Shown here in pieces: positions 45,107 to 56,935 of a stretch of 64,000 nucleotides of DNA (the first letter of the stretch is position 1; each line of letters begins with the position of its first letter). A program made the translations under genes and the position numbers. The notes below the pieces were generated by a model. The model made no database searches, was not told the DNA's origin, and was given only the letters and a program-made list of their open reading frames with translations. Origin of the DNA: Zanthoxylum bungeanum (Eukaryota; Streptophyta; Magnoliopsida; Sapindales; Rutaceae); the NCBI GenBank assembly GCA_019454045.1, contig SKCR01033445.1, forward strand, positions 1 to 64,000, in the 5' to 3' direction.

Positions 45107-46717
45107 ATGGCAGAAGGTGGAAATCATCAATCTTCGGAGAGTCCGCCAACAGACTGGATGAAAAAGATGGAAGAAAATATGAAATCCATGATAGATCGGC
45201 TGGAGAGAATGGAAGGAACGAACAACGATAGACTCGAAGGCGGAACCAGTCGAAGAAAATGTGAGAAAGCATAAGGGAAAAGGGTAGTAGATACCAGTGA
45301 GGATGATGGACCTAGGATGAGGGGCCCCTACGGGATAAAATCTGTGGTTGTAGAAAAAGATTCACAAACAGATGACACATGGGAAGAGGAGGAAAGAGGA
45401 CGAAGAGGACAATCACATGATCCCTCATATGATAGCCTCCACAACTCCCGAAGAGAAGGCAGGGAATATAGCGAGTATGTGCGAGAAATTTCAAACCATG
45501 AGGAATGCCGCACCCGGGGCATAGGACACGCAGAGAGGCACAGAAAACAACACGCAGCACTACTAGTGAGATAAAGTCTTGGTTAAAAAAGGAGATGACC
45601 AAGTGGGGGTAGGCCTCAAGGCTGACGCAAGTGATTCCCGGGACGATGAGGAGGAATCTCCCCTCACGGAGAAAATAAGGTCGACAAAATTCCCAAAGCG
45701 ATTCAACATGCCAACCATGGCACCCTACAAAGGCCACTCTGATCCCAAATCGCACATTGAAATCTTTGTCTTGTTGATGGAAGTCCAGGGAGTAGTAGGA
45801 GATGCCATCTGCAAAGTGTTCCCCCTAACTTTAGGTGGACCCGCCATCCTATGGTACAAAAGTCTGGCTCTGGGGAGCATCGGAGGCTTCACACAACTTA
45901 AGAAGTCGTTCATTCGACACTTTAAAGGGGTCTGCGTCCCCAAAAAGACAATTGGAGAATTGAGACTTATGAAGCAAGGAGATGACAAGCCCCTGAAAAA
46001 TTTTATTGAGAGATACCAGAACATGGTACTGGAAGTCGGGGGATATGAGTCCCTAGAAGCCCTAGAAAGCTTAAAGGGAGCCCTAAAGGTCGGGAGGTTA
46101 TGGACTCATCTAAGAATCCAGGACACACCGGATTATGCCACCGCTCTAGAGGTAACCCGGAAGTTCGTCTTGGTAGAAAGCGAAGAAAATATCTCCCGAA
46201 GGGGGACGGCCATTCGGGAAAGAATAGCAAGAACAGAGGCCCCCGACGACCGGACAGGGAATTCAAAAGATTCAATCCGAAACCCAAAGAATTCAAACCG
46301 ATACCTTGAAGAGATCAGGAAAGAGGGGTCGCGACCCAGGTGAATCATGTAAACTGAGAAGAAGCATATATTCCCCTGAGCAAGCCACCAGGGCAAATCA
46401 TCATGGAGATACAGGAAAAATGCCTCTTGATAGAACCCGACCTCAGGAGATTCCCCCCAGATAAAAGGAACCAGAAGTCTTACTGCGTACATCATAATCT
46501 GAGGGGGCACACAACGGACGAATGCAAGGATCTGCGGGAACAGATGGAAGACCTAGCCCGAAATGGGTATCTAAATAATTATATCAACCATGAGGCCATG
46601 GCTGCCAGACAGAGGGCACGAAGCCAGCAGGTGAACATCATCGCAGGAGGGCACTGGCCGGAGACTCTAACCGGTCAAGAAAGAACTATAGCCGAGCTCA
46701 AGGGGCAGAGGTGCTAG
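45107..46717 (+). pseudogene. gag of the Tat-type element, frameshifted
   Basis: The start at 45107 (MAEGGNHQSSESPPTDW) follows the PBS. A stop at about 45273 ends this frame and a charged region continues in others. The frame 45579-46343 holds the Gag core: FNMPTMAPYKGHSDPKSHIEIF, WYKSLALGSI, FIRHFKG and LRLMKQGDDKPLKNFIERYQ. The frame 46403-46717 gives the tail with YCVHHNLRGHTTDECKDLREQ, a zinc-binding CxxHxxxGHxxxxC motif, and QVNIIAGGH. Gag packages the RNA. Three separate frames mean at least two frameshifts. Confidence 0.88.
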
Positions 46718-46755
46718 GAACAGAAAGACCCCCGACATTATAAGGGGGTCGGTCG

Positions 46756-47210
46756 GTGCCCATAATGTTCACCGACGAGGATGCACGAGGGGTGAGTTTT
46801 CCCCATGATGATGCGCTGATAATCAAAGCTACAATCAACGGCACAGAGGTGGAAAGAATCCTGGTAGACCCCGGAAGCGCGGTAGACATAATATCCAAAG
46901 AAGCTTTAGAAAGCCTGGGAGTAGAATACGTAACCCTAACTAGTGACGGCACCCCCTATATGGTTTTGGAGGCTCAACGGTCATCCCGCTGGGAAGAATA
47001 CAACTGGCAACAACCATCGGAACTCACCCCAGAACCCAGACAGTCATGGTAAACTTCACCGTGGTGGACTGCCTGAGCAGTTACCAAGTCATTGTCGGCT
47101 GGCCTTTTATGATGAAAACAAAGGCTGCGATGTCCTGTTACTACTTGAAACTGAAATTTCCTACCCGGGAAGGGATCGAAATCATATGCGGAAGTCAGAA
47201 GATAGCCCAT
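46756..47210 (+). pseudogene. protease of the Tat-type element
   Basis: The frame starts MPIMFTDEDARGVSFPHDDALIIKATI and contains the retropepsin motif ILVDPGSAVDIISKEALESLG, with DPG where DTG or DSG is usual. The frame shifts near 46975. The following frame (47046 on) gives FTVVDCLSSYQVIVGWPFM, the second half of the fold. Both halves are recognisable, so a single indel is enough to explain the break. Confidence 0.85.
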
Positions 47211-47406
47211 AGTTGTTTCGCCACTCTCTCACGAGAAACCCTCTGCATCGAAGGAAGCACCAGGAAGAGGCAAAGGGGGAAGACGAGGAAAATCCAAGGA
47301 AGGACCCGGGTCCTCGCCCGGATAAAGTTGCCCGGCTAGAGGCAGCCGAAGAATTAGAAGAAGTCAACCTGTTCGGACCGAATAAAAGCATTAAGATAAG
47401 GGGAAC

Positions 47407-48075
47407 TTGGGCGAAATCCTAAAAAAGGACCTGTGGAATGCCTACGAAGTTCAGAGCAGTCACCGGGGACACAATGACATGCCCGGGATTGATCCAAAGT
47501 TCATCAGTCACCGCTTGGCAGTAAACCCGACACACAAACCAGTTAAACAGAAAAGAAGAATATTTAACCAAGAACGGTGCAGAGCAGTGGCGTCCGAAGT
47601 GGAAAAACTGTTAAAAGCAGGCTTCATCAGAGAAGTCAAGTACCCAGAATGGGTTTCGAACGTGGTATTGGTAAGGAAAGCAAACGGGAGGTGGAGGATG
47701 TGCGTGGACTTCACCGACCTCAACAAGGCGTGCCCGAAGGACAGCTTCCCACTGCCAAACGTAGATCAGCTGGTAGATACGACAGTCTGCAAGGGACTGC
47801 TGAGCTTTATGGACGCCTTCTCAGGATACAACCAGGTCAAGATGCACCCTGCTGACGAGGAGAAAACAACTTTTTTCACCGATCAGGGGCTTTACTGTTA
47901 TAAAGTAATGCCCTTCAGATTAAAAAACGCAGGAGCCACCTTTCAGAGACTGGTCAACAAGATTTTCAAACCACTCATCGGTACAACAATGCTGGTGTAT
48001 GTTGACGACATGATAATAATGTTTGAGGCGCCAGGGTGTCACGTGACCGACCTGAAGAAACCTTTGGGTTATTGA
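47407..48075 (+). pseudogene. reverse transcriptase palm of the Tat-type element
   Basis: The frame includes KQKRRIFNQERCRAVASEVEKLL, VRKANGRWRMCVDFTDLNKACPKDSFPLP, MDAFSGYNQVKMHPADEEKTTF and the catalytic MLVYVDDMII. Two aspartates of YVDD bind the metal ions for DNA synthesis and are intact. Just after, near 48055, a single-base shift moves the frame into that of the next feature. Confidence 0.92.
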
Positions 48076-49784
48076 GGAAATACCATTTAAAACTCAACCC
48101 AAAAAAGTGCGCCTTCGGGGTGGCCTCCGGGAAGTTTTTAGGCTACATGGTGAGCTCCAGGGGCATAGAAGCAAATCCGCAAAAGATACAAGCCGTACTG
48201 GACTTGAAATCTCCCAGGACAGTGAAAGAAGTTCAAAGTCTAACCGGAAGGCTAGCCGCGCTTAACCGATTCATCTCCCGAGCAACCGACAAATGCCACC
48301 CTTTCTTCAAAGCCATCAAGAAAGCCCAAAAGGGGATCGACTGGACTCCGGAGTGCGAGGAGGCCTTCCAACAACTGAAACAATATCTAGCGCAGCCCCC
48401 GCTCCTAGCAAAACCTCTCCCAGGAGAGACATTATACTTGTACTTGGCTGTTTCAAAACACGCAGTAAGTTCGGTGCTGGTGCAAGAGGCCGACCGAATC
48501 CAAAGACCAGTATACTATGTCAGCAAAGCCCTGTTGGACACGGAAATCCGGTATCCCGTACACGAACTAGTCGCCATGTCTTTGATCACCGCAACTCGGA
48601 AATTGCGGCCTTACTTCCAAGCCCACCTTATCAAAATTTACACCGACCACCCCTTGCGGCAGATCTTACAAAAACTAGAGGCCTCGGGAAGGTTGATGAA
48701 GTGGTCGGTGGAGTTAAGCGAGCATGACATCTCCTACCTTCCGAGGGTAGCAATGAAAGGACAGGCTTTGGCAGATTTTGTGGCAGAATTCACCGAACCC
48801 CAGATCTTGACGGTAGGGGAAGACAAGTGGGAGATGTCAGTGGACAGTTCTGTCAGCTCACAAGGCGGCAGAGCCGGGATCGTGTTAAAAAATAACAAAG
48901 GGGAAGAAGTATTGTTTGCCTTAAGGTTCGCCTTCGAAACCATGAACAATAAGGCAGAGTATGAAGCAATCATGGCCGGATTAAGACTATGCACGGTAAT
49001 AGGAGTCCACGACGTAATAGTAAGAAGTGACTCACAGCTTGCTATTCAGCAACTAAAAGGCGAATTCCAGGCCAGGGAACCTAGCATGAGAGCCTACTTG
49101 ACTGAGGTAAAAAGGTTAATAGAAAAAATGAGGGACGTTCGCTTTGAACAAATCGGACGAGAAGACAACGGCGAAGCAGATTCTCTTGCACGGCTCGCAT
49201 CTTCAATAAAGACAGAGAATCCCAGAACAGTCCCCTTAATCTGCCTCCGAGAAAATAGCGTAGGAGAACTCGAAGTAGGAACCCTGGATAAAGAAGATGA
49301 AACTTCATGGCTGCAACCGATCAGAAAATATTTGGAAACAGGAGAGACACCTGAGGACAGAAAGGAAGCTAGAAAACTAAAATTCAAAAGCACCAAGTTT
49401 TCCTTAATCGAAGGGGTACTCTACCGAAGAGGCTACACCGTACCCCTCCTGAGATGCTTAGCGAAGGAGGGAGCAGATTATGTGCTCAGGGAAATCCACG
49501 CAGGCATCTGTGGAAGTCACACCGGAGGAAGATCAATCGCCTTAAAAGCCTTAAGACAAGGATTTTACTGGCCGACCATGCATCAGGACGGTGTGAGGGT
49601 AGCTCAAAAATGTGAAGGTTGTCAGAAGAATGCCAACCTCCACCACCAGCCGGCAGAGCAGTTAACCGCCCTATCCAGCCCCTGGCCATTTGCACAGTGG
49701 GGGCTAGATATCATAGGACCAATGCCAAAAGGACGAGGGCAGGCAAAATACGCAATCGTGGCTATAGACTATTTCACAAAATAG
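48036..49784 (+). pseudogene. RT thumb, two RNase H domains and integrase N-terminus of the Tat-type element
   Basis: This 582-codon frame starts in the RT thumb (LRKYHLKLNPKKCAFGV, FLGYMVSSRGIEANPQKI). The gypsy RNase H follows (YLAVSKHAVSSVLVQE, KIYTDHPLRQIL, residues about 135-260). A second, plant-type RNase H (residues about 266-395) shows four acidic positions in VDSS, KAEYEA, RSDSQL and EADSLAR. The integrase zinc finger is at residues about 487-530 (HAGICGSHTGG...CEGCQKN) and the core begins at WGLDIIGP. It stops at YFTK followed by TAG, where the family normally has tryptophan (TGG), so one point mutation ends an otherwise open frame. Confidence 0.92.
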
Positions 49785-50539
49785 GTAGAAGGCGAGCCGC
49801 TATCCACCATCACGGAGAAGAAGGCCACAGAGTTTTTAAAAAAGAATATTATCTGCAGGTTCGGAATTCCTCGGGCAATCATCACCGACAACGGGAAACA
49901 AATCGATAGCAAAGGATTCAGAAAACTCTGCGAAGACCTCCAGATCGCCCTAAAATTTACCTCGCCAGCCCATCCCAAGTCAAACGGACAGGTCGAGGCA
50001 ACGAAACCATCAAGGCAAACCTCAAAGCTCGGCTCGGATCATGCAAGGGCTTATGGGTCGAAGAATTACCAGAAGTGCTATGGGCACATCGAACGACCTA
50101 CAAAGATTCCACAGGGGAGACACCGTTTTCCCTATCATACGGATGTGAGGCCGTAATTCCAGCAGAAATTGGAGTAGCAACTCACAGGGTCCGCCACTTT
50201 GGGAATGAGCAGAACGAAGAACTTATCAAAAACCACCTCGACCTGATCGAGGAAAGAAGAGAGAGATCAGCTATGAAAGCAGCAGTCTACCAACAAAGGA
50301 TGACCCGCTAATATAACAAAAAAGTTTGAACCCGCTCCTTCCTCCCGGGCGACTTAGTATTGAGAAGGGTCACCTTAAACACCCGGCGACCAGAGGAGGG
50401 CTCGTTAGGTGCCAAATAGGAAGGGCCATACAAAATCACAGAGGTGGTAAGGCCAGGGGCTTACTTCTTGGAACAGTTGGATGGCACAAGATTAAAAAAG
50501 CCATGGAACGCCGAGATGTTGAGAAAATACTTTCAGTAA
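49785..50539 (+). pseudogene. integrase core and C-terminus of the Tat-type element
   Basis: Immediately after the stop the same frame continues VEGEPLSTITEKKATEFLKK, FGIPRAIITDNGKQ and HPKSNGQ, giving the second acidic residue of the integrase triad. Then a shift near 49995 leads to the frame 50075-50311 with LWAHRTTYKDSTGETPFSLSYGCEAVIPAEI. The tail (LPGDLVLRRV, GPYKITEVVRPGAYFLEQLDG, PWNAEMLRKYFQ) ends at 50537-50539. Only about three lesions separate it from an open integrase. Confidence 0.88.
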
Positions 50540-51780
50540 ATTCTCATTTCCTCCTCTTCCTTGGCAGCAACCCAATAAGGGACAGAAATTCAAATACAAA
50601 GCCTCTCTCAAAATGACCCGCAGAGAGTTGTAAGAAGGGCAGTATGTCCCCGAATATAAATAAAACTTTTTTCTTTTCACCCGTTCTTCTAAAAATAATT
50701 TTGCAAAACCGTATTCAAAACCCCGGGGACATACTCAATACAACGGTCCAGGGTCAAAAGCACAAAACCCGCAACTACCCGACCACGGCTATCACCATAA
50801 AGAAGCACAAGTCACACCAGAATCAGTCGACTCCATACAAGCATTAAACAGCATGGACGAAGGTGAATCAGAGTATAGATCCGTAAGAAGCATAGCACGG
50901 GGAGGGATGATACCCCCGTGGCGATTGCTTGCTCCAAGTGTTACCAAACATAAGGAGGAATATGCCCTTAAAGCTTCGAACACCTCGGGGCTGGATCTTG
51001 TTCCACCGAGGTCACTTGAATATTCGGCTCAGGGTCGGGTTACGTCCCACCGAGTCATGCTCATTGGTCTGGGGACGGGACATTCCCCCAGAACCAAGTA
51101 TCTCTCTTAGCTCGGGGTCCTCAGAATATTCAGGGACATACTCGATGCATAGGATCCGTGAGAAGCATAGCACGGGGAGCGATGATACCCCCGTGGCGAT
51201 TGCTTACTCCAGTGTTACCGAACATAAGGAGGAACACGCCCTTAATGTGTCGAGCACTTTTTTGATCCTCACTTACCCGATGTAATGGATCCGTGGGAAA
51301 GCATAGCACGGGGGATGATGATGCTCCCGTGACGATTGCTAGCTCCAGTGATGCCGGAACTAAAGAGGAATATACCCTTAGCATCCCGGACACTCTTTGA
51401 TCCATTCATCATTTGGATCCAAGAGAGGCGCAGCACGGGGATGCGTTATGCCCCTGTAGCGTGTGCCTGCTCCAGCGTGGTAAGGAGGAGCCCTCGTACA
51501 ATACACAGGCTCCACAGTGACCCGACGTATAGAGGATGTGCCCTTACCATTCAAACGCTCTTTGATCCGAATCCTGGTTCGCCGGGACACTGAATTGAAA
51601 TGTTCAGAATTATGTTTTGGAGACCTCGAACAGGACGCTGTTCTAAGGTATCCATGCTATTGTTTACACCTTTTTGATTGTATTTCCCAAAATTTTGTTT
51701 TTTATTTTTTCATCGGTCTGAAAAGGGGACGCCCAAGACAGATTCGATAGGGCTTCAAAGGTTGATTCCCTTCCCTTCGG
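50540..51780. repeat. 3' region of the Tat-type element with long imperfect repeats
   Basis: A unit containing 'gaagcatagcacgggg', 'gatgatacccccgtggcgattgct' and 'cataaggaggaa' recurs near 50885, 51169, 51300 and 51425 at spacings of about 130-270 bp. The interval also contains a T-rich stretch (51660-51715). No sense-strand gene is evident. Confidence 0.65.
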
Positions 51781-51794
51781 AGCAGGTCCCAATA

Positions 51795-52215
51795 ATTGTT
51801 CGGCTCGGGCCTGGACTCGTTCCGCCGAGGCCACTTTATTAATCAGCTTGGGGCTGGATTTGTTACGTCGAGACCACTTGGATATTTAGGCTCGGGGCTG
51901 GATTACGTTCCGCCGAGGCCATTCAGTTATTCGGCTCGGGGCTGGACTCGTTCCGCCGAGGCCAATTATTAATCAGCTCGGGGCTGGATTCGTTCCGCCG
52001 AGGCCGCTTGGATATTTAGGCTCGGGGCTAGATTACGTTCCGCCGAGGCCATTCAGTTATTCAGCTCGGGGCTGGATTTCGTTCCGCCGAGGCCACTTGG
52101 TTATACAGCTCGGGGTCGGGCCACATCCCACCGAATCTATCTTTTGGACTGGGGACGAAACATTCCCCCAGGCCAAGGGTTCCATACAGCTCGGGGTCGG
52201 GTTACATCCCACCGA
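51795..52215. repeat. tandem array of about 43-bp GCTCGGGGCTGGATTCGTTCC units
   Basis: Eight to nine units of the form 'ctcggggctggattcgttcc' plus 'gccgaggcca' and a variable AT-rich tail. The tails cycle (ttattaatcag, cttggatatttag, ttcagttattc), giving a higher-order period of about 130 bp. Confidence 0.85.
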
Positions 52216-52348
52216 TTGCATCTAATCATCCAAGAGCACCCAGAACAAGGAACAGAAGAGAAAAGCGGAAAACATATATATATATGAAGTGTTATTACAA
52301 AAAAAAAAAAACAAGTGTACACAGGGCCCCGTCCGGGTTACACCTTTT

Positions 52349-54773
52349 TTAATCAGCCCGCGCAGGGGCAGGAAGTTCTTCCTCGGCTGGCTCAGACAAT
52401 GGAGGGATCGGCTTGGTCACAAGAACGGGAACAGCAGCTTCAACCTCGGCAACACGGGAGACCTCTACTTCAAGAATGGGAGGTGGAATCTCAGGGTAGT
52501 CCTCACCAGGAGCGGGAACCTCAGGTCGGCTTTCTTGGGAAATCTAGGAGACCGGGGCAACCGAAATCGGGTCGGGATCCATCACCTCCTCGGAAGAAAG
52601 GGGGAGCCACTTCTGAAACTCCTCCTCAGATATTTCCCCTTTACAAAAAGGGATGGCTGCATGGACTGGCCCCATATCCAGGTCGGGATGGAGTCCCTTT
52701 CAAGACGAATGGAGTCCCTCTCGGCCTCCCACTCGAGCTCCTTATCCCTGAGCTCGGCACGGGCCCGTCCCAGTTCCTCCTCCTTGGCCCGCAGCTTATA
52801 CTCCACACTGCCCACCTCCACCTTGAGGATCCCAATCTCAGCCCAGGCATCCACCAAACTTGCTCTAGCTTCTTCAGCGTTCTTGCGCTCCAGAGTAGCA
52901 GCAGCCTTAAGAGCTTTGTTTGTTTTGACAGCCTCGACCGCAGCCAGCTCATGATCCTTATTCCTCTCCTCAGCACTAGCCAGCTTGGCCTCCACCTCAG
53001 AAAGACGATTCTGAAGCCTCTGGGCCTGGCCGCCTTCAGACAAAAGGCTTATGAACAGGTCCTTATTTTTGGCCGCCAAATAATTTGCCTGCCGAGAAGA
53101 AAAAAAGTCAGTTTCAAACTAAGTCTGAAAGACACCTCGAATGTAGAAGAAAAGAAAAAGAAATAACCTGAGCCAACTGGGAGCACAACTTTGCGACCAC
53201 CTCCTCGGGTGAAAGGTCTTCAAACCTCGGAATCTTCGCAGGAGGTACAGCACCGGCCAGCTCATTGAAAGCCGGTACCAAATGGGAAGTAGCCTCCCTG
53301 ATATTCTTCCCAAGGTCATCAACTCCGAGAACCACAGCACCCTTCAATTTCTTGGAAGGACCCTTCTGCCGAACTGAAGTTTCTCTGCTCGGTGCCTCCT
53401 TTTCCTCCAATTCCCGCCTCAACTGAGTATCCACAGCCCCAAACCGACGCTTCCTCCTCCTGGAGGGTCTTGAAGGGCTAGCAGGACAGATGACACCCAT
53501 TGGGGGCACCCGAGGAGATGAAGATAGGCCCTGAGAGCTCGGCCGTTCTGCCTCCACGGCCACCTTTCTATCCTCAGAAGATTCAGGTCGCTTCCGAGAA
53601 GTACCAGCCCCACCTGGGCTAGTTTTTTTCGCAGCATCGGTCAACCGATCAAGGTACTTTGGTCTCCTCGACATGCCTGCAAAAAAAAAAGGGTTCAGGA
53701 CCTGAGCATACAAAAAAAAAAGAGAAAAAAAAAAGACGACACCAAACATGGTAAACAAACATGGGAGTTGGTTAGAAGATCAACAGGCATCTACCTATCC
53801 GACCCGAGACCTTAGGAGGAACGGTCCGAATGAGTCCCGATTCAAAAAATGCCGCATCATTCACCAACTCCCTCCAATGAGCGGCATACCGCCGAGCCCA
53901 GAATACCCGCTGCCGGACCTGGTGGGAGACCTTGGGAGCATCCCTCCAACAGGCTAGGAGGAATAGAAAAAGGGGTAAGAATCCAAACATAAAAAAAAAC
54001 TAAGGGCAGAAAAAGCTAAAGGTTAATCTCCTAACCTCCCGCTCTAAAGATGTCCGGGACCAAGATCTCCCATTCATCCGACCTCAGGGTCCGTCCCCAA
54101 TCTCCAGTCGCCCAGAACCAAAGATCTTTGAAATTCTTATTGGAGTCAGGGAGTTTTTGGCAACGTTTGACGAACTGTCGTAAGCAGAAAGGTAGTACCA
54201 ACCGTGGTGAGTCTTTGGGTTGGCCTTCAACCGATATAACCTCTTCACTTCTTTAAAAGAAGGTTCGCCAAGCCCCGCCCGATGCCAAGCAACATACAAC
54301 CCGGCCAAAATCCTCCAACTATTTAGACTCAGTTGACAGGGGGCGATCTCCATCTCGGCCAGCATCCAGGCAAAATAAGGTTGAATTGGCAACCGGAGCC
54401 CGCATTCAAAGAAAGCTGGAAGAAGGGCCATGGAACCCTCGTCAGGCTGACTGTCACGATCACATGGAAGAGGGACCTCAAGAGCAATGTCTATCGGGAT
54501 GTCATATCGTTGCCGAAGCAGTGCTAGATCATCCTCGGTTATCTTAGAGGGCCGAACCATGTCCAGAGCCGAGCCGTCAAAGTCACCGGGCTCCAGATCC
54601 TCCCGAGGAACCCTCTGATGGTAAGAATCTTGTTCGATCTCAGAAGGAGTGGGGGTAGTATCAAGGTCTTCCACACTGGGTGCCCCGAGCCCGAGGAAAG
54701 CTCTTCAGCAGGGGGTATTGAGGGTCTAGCAGGGTTTACAGAGGAAGATCTGTTGTCAGACATTCCTGACATC
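52349..54773 (-). pseudogene. antisense multi-exon gene in the Tat-type element (PF04195-like and coiled-coil)
   Basis: On the minus strand a gene can be traced with start codon at 54770-54772 and exons at about 54036-54773, 53811-53953, 53168-53676 and 52349-53088, all with GT/AG borders. Exon 2 (the first coding exon) contains FFECGLRLPIQPYFAWMLAEMEIAPCQLSLNSWRILAGL, resembling the putative plant gypsy-type transposon domain PF04195. The 53168-53676 exon starts MSRRPKYLDRL and is basic with an RRRKRRF stretch. The last exon is a long coiled-coil (RLSEVEAKLASAEERN, RAKEEELGRARAELRDKE) ending acidic and proline-rich. Three single-base frameshifts (about 54683, 54178, 52680) break it. Tat elements are known to carry antisense extra ORFs; the function is unknown. 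Confidence 0.72.
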
Positions 54774-55530
54774 CTAAGAAATAAAAGGGAAGGGGAAGTC
54801 AGTCCATAGCTAAAACTCTAAAACTGCTCAGGGGTTCCGAGAAAAGCTAAACAGGTGGGTTCTAAAAATGCCCTAACAAAATCCGACAAGCCATAAGTCG
54901 CTACCTAGCAACATCAAAAACTAACAAAGGATTCACAACACACAAAAAGAGAAGAGGTCGTTCAGAGAACTTACTTGTTTCTTTCAGAAAGACTGAAGAT
55001 TGCACAGCACGGTTTTCTCGTCCCCTAAATTCGCAGGTCACAACAGAGAGAGAAATGAAAAACTCACGGCTGAAAGAAACTCTGGGAGTACTGAGTCAAG
55101 TGAGTCACGGTTGAAATGTTCACAGAAAAGAGAGAAAAATTTGCCAAAAAGACTGCACAGTAAAAGCCTCGTCTTCTTATAATCATGAGTGGGACGCTCA
55201 TGGCCGTTAGATCGAGAAAAGAAACCCGGATGGACGCCAAATGTCAACTGCAAAAGAGGTCTGCCAAAATCAAACGAACGGATGAGATCAGCGCACTATT
55301 AAAACGCCTCTACACGGTCGATTCACTTTCTTTTTTGGCGGGAATCCGACAGATGATTGACAAGTGTCAAACTTAGGAAAAATCCTAAAGGTGATTTGAT
55401 GGGCATTTAAACGGGCGTGACTGTTGCGCGTCTCAAGAAAAGGTGCTTGAAAAGAGGCGACGAAAAATTCGATTCAACTCCGGATCGACCACCAACAAAG
55501 TAATCAGGACACCACCTTTATATAGTTCCC
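54774..55530 (-). promoter_or_regulatory. 5'UTR intron and promoter region of the antisense gene
   Basis: On the minus strand a donor AA/GTAAGT (GT at 54973-54974) and an acceptor TTTCTTAG/G (54774-54780) would remove a leader intron ending one base before the start codon. Upstream are a TATAAGAA-like box near 55171-55178 and a stronger ACTATATAAAGG box near 55514-55526. This suggests that the antisense unit has its own promoter inside the retrotransposon. The rest of the stretch up to 55754 holds no gene. Confidence 0.4.
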
Positions 55531-55754
55531 GGCACCAACTCGTATACTCGTTGAAACCGAGAACTAGGGGACAGATGTTGATGGTGTTTTCAGGCACTAT
55601 GATATTTAAAACAGCACAACAAGGGTAGAAGAGTAATTCCCTTCTTGGGTAAGATCATTAATACCAACCCGACCCATAAAAAGCCAGCAGTAAGAGCCCA
55701 AGCACTTTGCAATAAGAAGCCGATCACATTATGGTTACAGACCGACCACACAGA

Positions 55755-56386
55755 TAGAGACCGAGCTATTTATGATCGGCAGACGAGCACTTTGGTATGA
55801 ATAACCGAGCATTATCGGATCGACAGAAGCATTCTCAATTCAAAAGACTATCATGACCGACCTCATGAAGACCGAGCAGATAACGATACATGCCCCGGAA
55901 GATGACACCTTATTCTTGCGGATAAGGAGACAATCCTATCTTCACAAGAGATACTGATGAAAGACAATGTCCTAGAAGGATAAAGGAAGTATAGATAGAT
56001 TTGATAAAGGTTTCCTTGAGGGAGCAGGAGATTGTTTCAACTAGGAAACCTCATACTAAGAGGAATCTGATTCCTTCACTATTATAAATAGAAGGGTAGA
56101 GTATGTGTAAAGATCATCAGAATCATCAAGCTCTAACTTGTAAACACAAAAAAAGATCTGAGAATCGTGTTTGAGTAATAAAAGCATCATCCTGTTTTTG
56201 TCCGTGGACGTAGGTCGGATCCAAATCCACCGAACCACGTTAAATTTTTTTGTTGATTGACGCATTATCTATCTTCTGTAAATTTGCTTTTGGTTCCCAC
56301 ATAAACCAAACAAATTCACTATTGAGGGAGGATTTTCTCGGGAGTAATATTCCATATTGCCCTGAGACCAAAATCCACCGTCAACA
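55755..56386 (+). repeat. 3' LTR of the Tat-type element
   Basis: Matches 44419-45052 nearly throughout; TATAAATA at 56083-56090. No clear polypurine tract is visible directly before it, where ACAGACCGACCACACAGA is found. Confidence 0.88.
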
Positions 56387-56935
56387 GTTAATTTTTTTCC
56401 CCAAGGCAACTGGTAGATAATAATTTTTTTAAAGGTTAAGATGGTATTTTGTTACTTACTATTTAAGTAGAAAAATCAAACGATGGACATTTCATTAGTT
56501 AAGTAACAAGTTTTTGTTTATCTATTGATATGAGATTAATATATATTGATATAATTGTTTTAATACAAATGCAGGTAATTATTTTGTTGGTTGAAAAAGT
56601 AGTGGACAAATGAGAAATTAGTTTCTTCGATGATATGAAGTTAGTTTCTTTTTTGTAGTTTGAATATAAAATGTAAATTTATATGTGAGACGAAACCAAC
56701 AGGTTTTGATTTTTGAATTTAACTAGTTGATTATTTGTCTGTTTTAATATTGGAACATAATATATATATATATATATATTTTTTTTTTATAAATACAAAT
56801 ATTCTATTTACATTTAATAATGTATTAAAATTTCTGTTTTATATCATTTTACTATACAAAATATCATATGATATAAACAACTTTTGAAATATAATTATTC
56901 AAGGTACACTTTAATATTTACCTAATTTTGACATT
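56387..56935. other. AT-rich intergenic DNA with AT microsatellite
   Basis: No gene is seen. An uninterrupted AT dinucleotide run of about 22 bp lies near 56758-56779, followed by a T run. Confidence 0.6.

Larger units (their letters stand above)
44419..56386 (+). mobile_element. nearly full-length Ty3/gypsy element of the Tat lineage
   Basis: LTRs of about 634 and 632 bp (44419-45052 and 55755-56386) are nearly identical. A PBS TGGCGCCGTCTGTGGGGA follows the left one. The plus-strand order gag, protease, RT, RNase H, second RNase H, integrase is that of Ty3/gypsy, and the extra plant-type RNase H marks the Tat lineage. Behind pol lie tandem repeats and a multi-exon antisense gene. Coding is broken by a handful of frameshifts and stops. 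The exact LTR ends and TSD are uncertain: GTTAG on the left and GTTAA on the right are only a near match. High LTR similarity suggests a fairly young insertion. Confidence 0.9.

Noticed and set aside
52289..53166. Plus-strand open frames of 221 and 283 codons
   Set aside because: They are the reverse complement of the antisense coiled-coil and PF04195-like gene, whose exons, splice signals and protein character are far better.
38082..56386. Endogenous pararetrovirus
   Set aside because: Both pol regions have integrase and LTR pairs with TSD or PBS; no movement-protein or pararetroviral coat-protein reading was found.
44411..56391. A clean 5-bp TSD for the Tat-type element
   Set aside because: No exact pair was found; GTTAG/GTTAA is only a four-of-five match and would need non-canonical LTR ends.
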